Assembly (NCBI GenBank): GCA_947254205.1
Contig: CAMYCE010000025.1
Span: 1 to 24,343, forward strand
Direction of reading: 5' to 3'
Length of the DNA: 24,343 nucleotides
DNA from: an uncultured Prevotellaceae bacterium
GTDB taxonomy: Bacteria > Bacteroidota > Bacteroidia > Bacteroidales > Muribaculaceae
Each line of letters opens with the position of its first letter. Positions within the stretch are counted from its first letter, which is position 1. The notes below the pieces were generated by a model. That model worked only from the letters and a program-made list of their open reading frames with translations, searched no databases and was not told the origin of the DNA. Positions 1 through 5,709 of this stretch are shown piece by piece. A program made the position numbers and the translations under genes.

Positions 1-46
1 TACACGTAAGGAGTCGTCGGCAGCGTCAGATGTGTATAAGAGACAG
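1..46 (+). other. Illumina Nextera adapter plus i5 index (assembly contamination)
   Basis: Bases 28-46 are exactly the 19-bp Tn5 mosaic end AGATGTGTATAAGAGACAG, preceded at 14-27 by TCGTCGGCAGCGTC, which together form the Nextera Read 1 transposase adapter. Bases 6-13 (GTAAGGAG) match the i5 index known as S505/N505, and bases 1-5 (TACAC) match the end of the P5 primer. This is synthetic library sequence, not DNA of the organism. Genomic sequence starts at base 47, in the middle of clpX. Any reading frame that begins inside bases 1-46 should be discarded. Confidence 0.98.
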
Positions 47-1136
47 CCCCCAGCTTGTATTCAATGGCCTTGTCGACCACATAGTCGAGCACATCATCAT
101 TGATAGTGAGTTTCACGTTGTCCATGTCAAAGAGCTTCACATATTGCTTGGTGATAGCATTTTTGGGTTCACTCAAAATGCGCTTGAGTGCAGCACGGTC
201 AAGAGCCTCTAAGTTGGTTAAGATGGGCAATCGGCCAATGATTTCGGGAATGAGCCCAAATGAGCGCAAATCTTGTGGGGCAACAAAGTGAAGCAACTTC
301 TCTTGTTCAAGGCGACGGTTTTTATTATCAATGCCATAACCCACTACATGGGTGTTGAGGCGTTGAGCAATTTTGCGCTCAATTCCCTCAAAAGCACCGC
401 CACAAATAAACAAAATGTTCTTGGTGTCGACCGGTATCATCTTTTGGTCGGGGTGCTTGCGACCTCCTTGGGGTGGAACATTCACCACCGAGCCTTCGAG
501 CAACTTGAGCAATCCCTGCTGCACGCCCTCGCCACTCACATCGCGCGTGATAGAGGGGTTGTCGCCCTTGCGAGCAATTTTGTCGATTTCATCGATAAAC
601 ACAATGCCACGCTCAGCCTCCTTCACATTGTAATCACAGGCTTGCAACAATCGGGTGAGCAGGCTTTCAATATCCTCGCCCACATAGCCGGCCTCGGTGA
701 GTACTGTGGCATCAACAATGGCAAATGGCACTTTGAGCAATCGTGCTATAGTCTTGGCAAGCAATGTTTTTCCCGTTCCTGTGGGTCCAACAATGATAAT
801 ATTAGACTTCTCAATGTCAACATCGTCGGCAGTGCGCTGTTGCACCAGTCGCTTATAGTGATTATAAACCGCAACCGAGAGATATTTTTTGGCATGGTCC
901 TGCCCTATCACATAGTCGTCGAGATATTTTTTGATGTCTTCGGGCTTAGGCAAGCTCTTGATGTCAATATCGGTAACTTGACTCTCCTCAATTTTGCCCA
1001 AAAACTCATTGGCAATCTCGCTGGCACGCTGGGCACAATCATCACAAATGCAACCTTCGAGCCCCGGCATGAGCAGAGCCACCTCATGCTCGCCACGGCC
1101 ACAAATGCTGCAATGCATTTCTTTTTTCCTAGCCAT
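47..1136 (-). CDS. clpX: ATP-dependent Clp protease ATP-binding subunit ClpX (3' end missing)
   Basis: ClpX is the AAA+ unfoldase that recognises tagged substrates and threads them into ClpP in the cytoplasm. The 363 readable residues start MARKKEMHC and show the N-terminal zinc-binding domain (C9xxC12 and C31xxC34), the VIGQ motif near residue 76, Walker A GPTGTGKT at 117-124, and a Walker B block reading FIDEID. The reading ends at EYKLG, just before the expected family continuation ARGLR, because the contig stops and adapter begins at base 46. About 50 residues of the usual ~410 are missing, including the end of the small AAA+ subdomain. The gap to the clpP stop codon is one base, so clpP and clpX are clearly one transcript. 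The truncation is an assembly edge, not a biological pseudogene. Confidence 0.97.
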
Positions 1137-1137
1137 C

Positions 1138-1815
1138 TCACACAATCTTGTTACGTTCGAGCACTTTGTCGATCATACCATAGGCAAGTGCCTCTTCAGA
1201 AGTCATCCAGTAGTCACGGTCGCTATCGGCATACACCTTGTCATAGCTTTGCCCTGAGTGGTCGCTAATGATTGTGTAGAGCTCTTTTTTCAACTTCAAT
1301 ATTTCGCGAGAAGTGATTTCAATATCAGAGGCTTGACCTTGAATACCACCCATGGGCTGGTGAATCATCACACGAGAGTGCTTGAGCCCAAAACGTTTAT
1401 CCTTTTGACCTGCCACCAGCAACACTGCCGCCATAGAGGCTGCCATGCCTGTGCAAATTGTCGACACATCACTTTGAATATATTGCATAGTGTCGTAGAT
1501 GCCCAAGCCGGCATATACCGAACCACCGGGAGAGTTGATATAGATCGACACATCTTTGCCCGGGTCGGAAGAATCGAGATAAAGCAACTGAGCTTGAATC
1601 ACATTGGCTGTGTAGTCGTCGATTTGAGTGCCAAGAAAAATGATGCGGTCCATCATGAGGCGAGAAAACACGTCCATTTGAGCCACATTGAGCTGACGCT
1701 CCTCGATGATTGTGGGCGAAATATAGCTATCGCTTATCTGGCTCGTGTATTGGTCGAGAGCCAAGCCGTTCATGCCTAAATGATGCACGGCATAGTTGCG
1801 AAAATTTTCTTTCAT
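1138..1815 (-). CDS. clpP: ATP-dependent Clp protease proteolytic subunit ClpP
   Basis: ClpP is the serine peptidase that forms the double-heptamer chamber of the ClpXP protease. The 225-residue product carries the family signature with catalytic Ser127 in GMAASMA, His152 in VMIHQP and Asp201 in DRDYWM; the spacings (+25 and +74 from the serine) match the classical Ser-His-Asp triad. The first ~30 residues are the usual variable N-terminal extension or propeptide. The gene lies between tig and clpX, an order widely conserved in bacteria, and is separated from clpX by one base. The 84-base gap to tig contains a perfect 9-bp inverted repeat that may tune readthrough. The ATG start at 1813-1815 is the only sensible one. 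Confidence 0.97.
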   Translation of the reverse strand: MKENFRNYAVHHLGMNGLALDQYTSQISDSYISPTIIEERQLNVAQMDVFSRLMMDRIIFLGTQIDDYTANVIQAQLLYLDSSDPGKDVSIYINSPGGSVYAGLGIYDTMQYIQSDVSTICTGMAASMAAVLLVAGQKDKRFGLKHSRVMIHQPMGGIQGQASDIEITSREILKLKKELYTIISDHSGQSYDKVYADSDRDYWMTSEEALAYGMIDKVLERNKIV

Positions 1816-1839
1816 AATTGCGTTGTTTAATATATAAGA

Positions 1840-1872
1840 GAGAGCGACCTCTCAACAAGAAGTGTCGCTCTC
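1840..1872 (-). promoter_or_regulatory. Inverted repeat in the tig-clpP gap, possible attenuator or weak terminator
   Basis: GAGAGCGAC (1840-1848) and GTCGCTCTC (1864-1872) are perfect 9-bp complementary arms around a 15-base loop. On the transcribed minus strand the hairpin starts about 27 bases after the tig stop codon and is followed by TCTTATATATT, which is AU-rich but not a real U-tract. It could be a leaky terminator, an RNA processing site or a protein-binding site setting tig against clpPX levels. It does not match the CIRCE sequence. Confidence 0.45.
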
Positions 1873-1899
1873 AAAAATCTATGTTGTAGTTAGTTTTTT

Positions 1900-3258
1900 T
1901 TACTTCTTGTCGTCTTCAAAGAGCTTGTTGAACTCTTCAACCGAAACTGTCTTTTCGTCGATGCCAACAGCCCCTTTGATAGCTGCAAACACTTTGTCCT
2001 CAAAAGCACGATTGCGAATATCGTCGGCATACTCCTTGTTTTCGAGCAATTCGCCTGCATATTTTTCAATCACATCGTCGGGCAAGTTTGACATGCCATA
2101 TTGTGCAAATTGTTGAGCAGCATAGAATCGTGCCAATCGCAAGAAGTCTTCTTTTTCGACCTTAACATCAAGCCCTGTAGCAACTTTTTCTTTGATGAGT
2201 TGCCATTGAATTTGCTTCTTGGTGTTGGGGAATTGCTCGTCGATTTTCTCTTGGGTAGTATCTTGGGCTTTTGCCAAGAGGAAACGTTTCAAGAATTCTT
2301 CGGGCAACTCAAGTTCGCCCACCTTTTTGCGCAACACGCGCTCGGCATCAACCGTGAAACGGAAATTGCTGTCGTTGGTGAGTTGCACTGCAATCATTTC
2401 TTTAACCTTGGCAAGATATTCCTCTTCGTTTTTAGCAACATCTTTGCCCAACACGTTGTCGAAGAGCTCTTGATTCATCTCAGCCTCTTCATTCACAAGA
2501 ATTTCATTGACCACAAATTTAAAGTCGCTCTTCACATCGGCTTGTTCCTTGTCGACATTGAGCACAGCGGCAAGCTCCACAAGATTGCCAGCTGCGGCCT
2601 TGAAGGGGTTATAAACCACTTCATCGCCCACTTTCTTGCCAATGAGCTTGTTTTTCTCGTCTTCATCTTTGAGATATTGTGGCGAGAGAACGGTTTTCTC
2701 TACTGTGATGCCTTCGGGTTTCACTGTGCCATCTTCAAGCAACTCGGTGAGTGACCCCTTGAGCAACGAGTCGGCAGCCGAGACTTCACCTTGCACTTGC
2801 TTGCCAAAGCGCTTGCGGAAAGCTTCGTTTTGCTTGTCGAGCATGTCTTGGCTCACTTCGATATTATAATAGGGAATTTTAACTCGCTTGTCAAGTTTAA
2901 CTTCAAATTCAGGAGCAAAACCCAAATCAAACTTGAAAGTGAATTCTTTATCCTTGTTGAAATCAAATTGTGTATCCTTCGACATCATGGGCTCACCCAA
3001 AATGGCAAGTTTGTTGTTCACAATATAGTCGTTTAATGCTTTGCCTGCTTTTCTTTCAACAACATTGGCCAAAACATCGGTGCCATAGAATTTTTTCAAC
3101 AATCCTGCTGGCACATGACCAGGACGGAAACCCTTTAATGGACGTTTTTGACCCAGCTCGGCCAAGCCTTTTTTCACGTCATTTTGATAATCTTCCTCTG
3201 TCAACGATATTGTGAGTGTTCCGTTCACATTATCGGTCTTGTCTAATGTTACATTCAT
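1900..3258 (-). CDS. tig: Trigger factor, ribosome-associated chaperone
   Basis: Trigger factor binds the ribosome near protein L23 and shields nascent chains. The 452-residue product begins MNVTLDKTDNVNGTLTIS and has the ribosome-binding signature GFRPGHVP at residues 43-50. A divergent middle region (about 150-250) takes the place of the FKBP-type prolyl isomerase domain, and a long charged helical C-terminal domain follows. The length is normal for Bacteroidales. An in-frame upstream start at 3345 would add 29 residues, but that stretch overlaps a good -33/-7 promoter (3315-3346) and does not resemble the family, so the ATG at 3256-3258 is preferred. It is followed by clpP and clpX on the same strand, the conserved tig-clpP-clpX order that couples folding with proteolysis. 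Confidence 0.96.
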   Translation of the reverse strand: MNVTLDKTDNVNGTLTISLTEEDYQNDVKKGLAELGQKRPLKGFRPGHVPAGLLKKFYGTDVLANVVERKAGKALNDYIVNNKLAILGEPMMSKDTQFDFNKDKEFTFKFDLGFAPEFEVKLDKRVKIPYYNIEVSQDMLDKQNEAFRKRFGKQVQGEVSAADSLLKGSLTELLEDGTVKPEGITVEKTVLSPQYLKDEDEKNKLIGKKVGDEVVYNPFKAAAGNLVELAAVLNVDKEQADVKSDFKFVVNEILVNEEAEMNQELFDNVLGKDVAKNEEEYLAKVKEMIAVQLTNDSNFRFTVDAERVLRKKVGELELPEEFLKRFLLAKAQDTTQEKIDEQFPNTKKQIQWQLIKEKVATGLDVKVEKEDFLRLARFYAAQQFAQYGMSNLPDDVIEKYAGELLENKEYADDIRNRAFEDKVFAAIKGAVGIDEKTVSVEEFNKLFEDDKK

Positions 3259-3314
3259 CTTCTTGTGATAAAGTATTTTATTTATTGATATTTTACATGT
3301 GAAAAATGTAACTG

Positions 3315-3346
3315 CAAAATTACTGCTAATCTTAACTGCAAGCAAA
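3315..3346 (-). promoter_or_regulatory. Putative tig promoter (Bacteroidetes type)
   Basis: On the minus strand, TTTG (3343-3346) is followed after 20 bases by TAATTTTG (3315-3322), close to the Bacteroides consensus TTTG-N19-21-TAnnTTTG recognised by the primary sigma factor. The -7 box is about 57 bases upstream of the tig ATG at 3258. Confidence 0.65.
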
Positions 3347-3382
3347 TTTCAACCTACATTTTTTATCATTTTTCTCATCTCG

Positions 3383-3425
3383 TGGCATGAAAAGCCAATT
3401 AACAAACGTTGCAAATTTCATGCCA
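3383..3425. repeat. 10-bp perfect inverted repeat in the sigma factor-tig gap
   Basis: TGGCATGAAA (3383-3392) and TTTCATGCCA (3416-3425) are perfect inverted copies separated by 23 bases. The repeat lies upstream of the tig promoter and directly beyond the stem-loop at 3434-3475. It could be an operator for a dimeric regulator or a second RNA hairpin; the sequence does not decide. Confidence 0.5.
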
Positions 3426-3433
3426 ACAATAAA

Positions 3434-3475
3434 GTAGCATCTTTGCAATCCTGTGACAGGTGACAAAAATGCTAC
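3434..3475 (-). terminator. Probable terminator of the ECF sigma factor gene
   Basis: On the minus strand an arm reading GTAGCATTTTTG pairs with CAAAGATGCTAC (11 of 12 positions), enclosing a second small stem CCTGT-C-ACAGG, and is followed by TTTATTGTT. It lies 58 bases past the sigma factor stop codon. A smaller 7-bp hairpin CTCACCA/TGGTGAG (3497-3513) lies closer to the gene but has no U-tract. Confidence 0.5.
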
Positions 3476-3532
3476 CCTATTTTGAGTTTATCTTCACTCA
3501 CCACTATGGTGAGCCTTCACATCTCATCGTTG

Positions 3533-4123
3533 CTATTGCGACAATATCATGTCGTGCTCTTCGGCCATGCGACGCATGTTGAGAATGGCATAGCGCATGC
3601 GCCCCAAAGCGGTGTTGATGCTCACATGGGTGTGCTCGGCAATATCCTTGAAACTCATGTTTTTGAAATATCGCATCAAGAGCACTTCTCGCTGGTTAAG
3701 GGGCAAGGCCTCTATGAGCTTGTGCACGTCTTTCTCGATTTGATCTGAAATCATGAAGTCTTCAACTGTTTTTTCGCTCAATTCTTTGCGATTAAACAGG
3801 TCAACCTCGGTGGCGTCGGCCGATTGCAAGTTTTCTGACTTCTCTTGCCTGAAATGATCGATAATGAGATTGTGGGCTATGCGAGTAATCCAAGCAGGAA
3901 ACCGACCATTTTCAACATATCGACGTTGACGAATAGTCATGATAGCTTTCACAAAAGTTTCTTGAAAAATATCATCGGCAAGTTCTGCATTTTTTACAGA
4001 ATGGAAGATGTAGGAGTAGATGCGATTTTTGTGACGATCAATTAAGATGTCAAAAGCCTCATTACACCCATCGACATACAACGAAATTAAGCGTTCATCG
4101 CTCTCGTCTTTTAAAAGTCTCAT
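3533..4123 (-). CDS. RNA polymerase ECF-family sigma factor
   Basis: The 196-residue product has the two-domain ECF layout. Region 2 covers about residues 20-95, with the ADDIFQETFVKA core and FPAWITRIAHNLIIDHFR. A charged linker follows, then region 4 at about 135-190 (ALPLNQREVLLMRYFKNMSF, then an HTH containing VSINTALGRMRYA). It directs RNA polymerase to a regulon that cannot be read from this window. No anti-sigma factor with a membrane segment is adjacent, which differs from the sigma/anti-sigma pairs of Bacteroidales glycan-uptake loci and suggests a stand-alone stress or housekeeping ECF factor. It lies upstream of tig-clpP-clpX on the same strand but is separated by a terminator-like stem-loop and a separate tig promoter, so co-transcription is doubtful. 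Confidence 0.93.
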   Translation of the reverse strand: MRLLKDESDERLISLYVDGCNEAFDILIDRHKNRIYSYIFHSVKNAELADDIFQETFVKAIMTIRQRRYVENGRFPAWITRIAHNLIIDHFRQEKSENLQSADATEVDLFNRKELSEKTVEDFMISDQIEKDVHKLIEALPLNQREVLLMRYFKNMSFKDIAEHTHVSINTALGRMRYAILNMRRMAEEHDMILSQ

Positions 4124-4211
4124 TACTAATTATGTTTTTGTTTTTATAGAAGTAATGTTTCTGTCGATAGGCAAAATAGAGTTTAATTGTGGTGATTTTA
4201 TTAATTGATCG

Positions 4212-4243
4212 CAAATATATGATTTCTTTTTCAATATTGCACA
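4212..4243 (-). promoter_or_regulatory. Putative promoter of the ECF sigma factor gene
   Basis: On the minus strand TATATTTG (4212-4219) is a full match to the -7 consensus TAnnTTTG. TGTG (4240-4243), one mismatch from TTTG, lies 20 bases upstream. The -7 box is about 89 bases from the sigma factor ATG, implying a leader of about 80 bases. Confidence 0.45.
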
Positions 4244-4289
4244 CTTTCCTAAAAGAAAAAAACAACATAATTGAATTTTTCTAAAAAAA

Positions 4290-4577
4290 TCAATGCTTTC
4301 GTTTCCAGAGTTTAAAAGCTAAACTCGAAAGTTTCATGCCCAGAAAAAGATAATCGGCCGTTTTCAGGCGTTTGAGGGTGAAAGGGCTTGTGGGCAGCAA
4401 TCCTCTCACTCCCTGCGACTGTGCACGCTCGCGCAAGAGAGTGGCTTGAGTCATCATTTGACTCTTGCACACTTCAAGGTTCACAAGTGCTGTGGCGCGC
4501 TTGAAGCGCAGCTCGCTGAGTGTCATGCCAGCAGAACGCGATGGGGTGCCTTGGGGCAAAGTTTCTTGTTCAATCAT
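4290..4577 (-). CDS. Small basic protein, YqjK-like position and layout (unknown function)
   Basis: The 95-residue product starts MIEQETLPQG. It has an N-terminal helical, polar region with TLSELRFKRATALVNLEVCK, a middle segment, and a short hydrophobic stretch (YLFLGMKLSSLAFKLW) ending in the basic tail KRKH. I do not recognise a named domain with confidence. Its place as last gene after a YqjE/holin-3_6-like gene, its size, and the helix-then-membrane-anchor-then-basic-tail layout resemble YqjK of the enterobacterial yqjD-yqjE-yqjK cluster; this is inference from architecture, not from visible identity. The gap to the preceding gene is 15 bases, so it is co-transcribed. A peripheral or single-pass inner-membrane location is likely. 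Confidence 0.75.
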   Translation of the reverse strand: MIEQETLPQGTPSRSAGMTLSELRFKRATALVNLEVCKSQMMTQATLLRERAQSQGVRGLLPTSPFTLKRLKTADYLFLGMKLSSLAFKLWKRKH

Positions 4578-4592
4578 GCCAATAATATTTTG

Positions 4593-4997
4593 TTATGAAT
4601 TAGAGTTGCCATGATAAAATAACTTGCTAATAAAACGAGACACTGGATTCACAATGAGTTGCGTCTTGAATACTCCAACCAGCAACAGCAACACCAGCAA
4701 CATGGCCGCTACAATCAAGTAGGCCACCACCGCATTGCCGGTAGAGTGAGAAAGGACTATCACCAAGGCGGCAGCAAGTTGATAGAGAACACATGTGCCA
4801 ATGAGCAAGCCAATGGCAACCATGACCATGCGCGAGAGCAAAATTGTGAGTTTCTCGACAAGAGTCAACTTGGTGTAGTCATATTGCAAACTCACCAATC
4901 GCTTGAGCTGTGTCCACAATTTTTTATAATCCAGGTCTTCTTCCATTTCATTGATATTGATGTCGCATGAATCATGCTCACTCAATCGTGAAGGCAT
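4593..4997 (-). CDS. Phage holin family (YqjE/DUF1469-type) membrane protein
   Basis: The product is about 134 residues: an acidic N-terminus (INEMEEDLD), an amphipathic region LWTQLKRLVSLQYDYTKLTL, and two long transmembrane segments (about residues 55-82 and 88-113), then a polar C-terminus. This is the pattern of the Phage_holin_3_6/YqjE family, a chromosomal membrane protein family named for resemblance to holins; nothing else here is phage-like. A GTG start at 5009 would add four residues and an internal ATG at 4946 would remove 17; the ATG at 4995-4997 was taken as the compromise and is uncertain. It follows two YtxH genes after 88 bases and precedes the small basic gene by 15 bases. 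A role in envelope or stationary-phase stress is inferred only. Confidence 0.85.
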   Translation of the reverse strand: MPSRLSEHDSCDININEMEEDLDYKKLWTQLKRLVSLQYDYTKLTLVEKLTILLSRMVMVAIGLLIGTCVLYQLAAALVIVLSHSTGNAVVAYLIVAAMLLVLLLLVGVFKTQLIVNPVSRFISKLFYHGNSNS

Positions 4998-5085
4998 GTC
5001 ATGCGACACTCAACTTGTTTTTGATCTACAATTGTAATTAGATGAGTCACAATGTGAATTTTGCACAATATTTTTCTTCCAAAAA

Positions 5086-5283
5086 CTATTGCTCAATTTG
5101 AGCACTGATTTGGTCGACCAAACGCTCCACCTCGTCATCGGTGAAGTCGATGCCGCGCTTTTTCAACAAGTCTTTGATGCGCTTGCGGGTGTCTTCTCCC
5201 TTGGCCGGAGCAAAGAGAACTGCTGCACCACAGCCCACTACTGCTCCGCCAATAAAGGCATATAATAATGACAATGATTTCAT
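5086..5283 (-). CDS. YtxH domain-containing small membrane protein (copy 2)
   Basis: The 65-residue product has a Gly/Ala-rich N-terminal membrane helix (AFIGGAVVGCGAAVLFAP at about 9-26), then AKGEDTRKRIKDLLKKRG and an acidic helical tail. The glycine-zipper helix followed by the APxKGEDTRK motif is diagnostic of the YtxH family, linked in other bacteria to general stress. It is a clear paralogue of the next gene upstream (5305-5499), with the same FAP-KGE-TR core, and is separated from it by 21 bases, suggesting tandem duplication. It differs in having a cysteine in the membrane helix and a longer acidic tail. Confidence 0.88.
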   Translation of the reverse strand: MKSLSLLYAFIGGAVVGCGAAVLFAPAKGEDTRKRIKDLLKKRGIDFTDDEVERLVDQISAQIEQ

Positions 5284-5304
5284 AGTTTATTGTTGTTTTA
5301 AAAA

Positions 5305-5499
5305 TTATTTAAATTCGTTTGAAATATCTTCTACAAGCTCGTCCATCTTGCTTTTTTCGAGTTTAATGCCCTTTTTGCGCAAGAGCTCAGCAATCTTCAT
5401 GCGAGTGGTTTCACCCTTTTCGGGAGCAAATAGCAAACCAACAGCTGCGCCAGCAATAGCACCGCCAATAACCGCCATAACAATATTAATTGGTCTCAT
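5305..5499 (-). CDS. YtxH domain-containing small membrane protein (copy 1)
   Basis: The 64-residue product shows a glycine-zipper membrane helix (VMAVIGGAIAGAAVGLLFAP, about 7-26), then EKGETTRMKIAELLRKKG and a charged helix ending EDISNEFK. This is a typical YtxH protein, anchored by one N-terminal membrane helix with a cytoplasmic coiled tail. It is the first gene of a four-gene minus-strand cassette (YtxH, YtxH, YqjE/holin-like, small basic protein) and has a promoter-like sequence about 75-107 bases upstream. It is divergent from uvrA, so both are controlled from the same 210-base gap. Confidence 0.88.
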   Translation of the reverse strand: MRPINIVMAVIGGAIAGAAVGLLFAPEKGETTRMKIAELLRKKGIKLEKSKMDELVEDISNEFK

Positions 5500-5574
5500 A
5501 ATTTTATTTTTTTTAAAGAGGTGAATAATAGCTTAATTCTCTCATATAGTCCCATAACTGGGAGTTCTACTGCA

Positions 5575-5606
5575 CTAAATTATATTATTTCTTGCACTTT
5601 ACCAAA
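5575..5606 (-). promoter_or_regulatory. Putative promoter of the YtxH cassette
   Basis: On the minus strand TTTG (5603-5606) lies 20 bases before TAATTTAG (5575-5582), one mismatch from the -7 consensus. The leader would contain a small hairpin TCCCA-TAAC-TGGGA (5550-5563). ATATAGTC (5544-5551) and GACTATAT (5612-5619) form an 8-bp inverted repeat around the whole promoter, possibly an operator. Confidence 0.4.
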
Positions 5607-5679
5607 AAAGAGACTATATTTTTAGAAAAATTAGACTTTGAGCACATTTGCAGGGTTTTTATTTCTGCCCTGTAATGCG

Positions 5680-5687
5680 TAATTTTG
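5680..5687 (+). promoter_or_regulatory. Putative uvrA -7 promoter box
   Basis: TAATTTTG matches TAnnTTTG exactly and lies 22 bases before the uvrA ATG. No TTTG is at the ideal -33 spacing; a T-rich run (5656-5663) occupies that place. No LexA-type palindrome was seen in the gap. Confidence 0.45.
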
Positions 5688-5709
5688 CAAATTATATTTA
5701 TAGCAAAAA

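Noticed and set aside
28..46. Tn5 mosaic end suggesting a natural transposon
   Set aside because: It is joined to the full Nextera adapter and an index at the extreme contig end, so it is library sequence.
273..1268. 331-residue plus-strand frame
   Set aside because: It lies antisense across clpX and the end of clpP, both unambiguous, and has no family-like composition.
1840..1872. CIRCE or other known heat-shock operator upstream of clpP
   Set aside because: The arms (GAGAGCGAC/GTCGCTCTC) and the 15-base spacer do not match TTAGCACTC-N9-GAGTGCTAA.
3259..3345. N-terminal extension of trigger factor by 29 residues
   Set aside because: The stretch overlaps a TTTG-N20-TAATTTTG promoter and does not resemble trigger factors.
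4593..4997. Holin as sign of a prophage
   Set aside because: The YqjE/holin-3_6 family is chromosomal, and no lysin, capsid, integrase or other phage gene is near.
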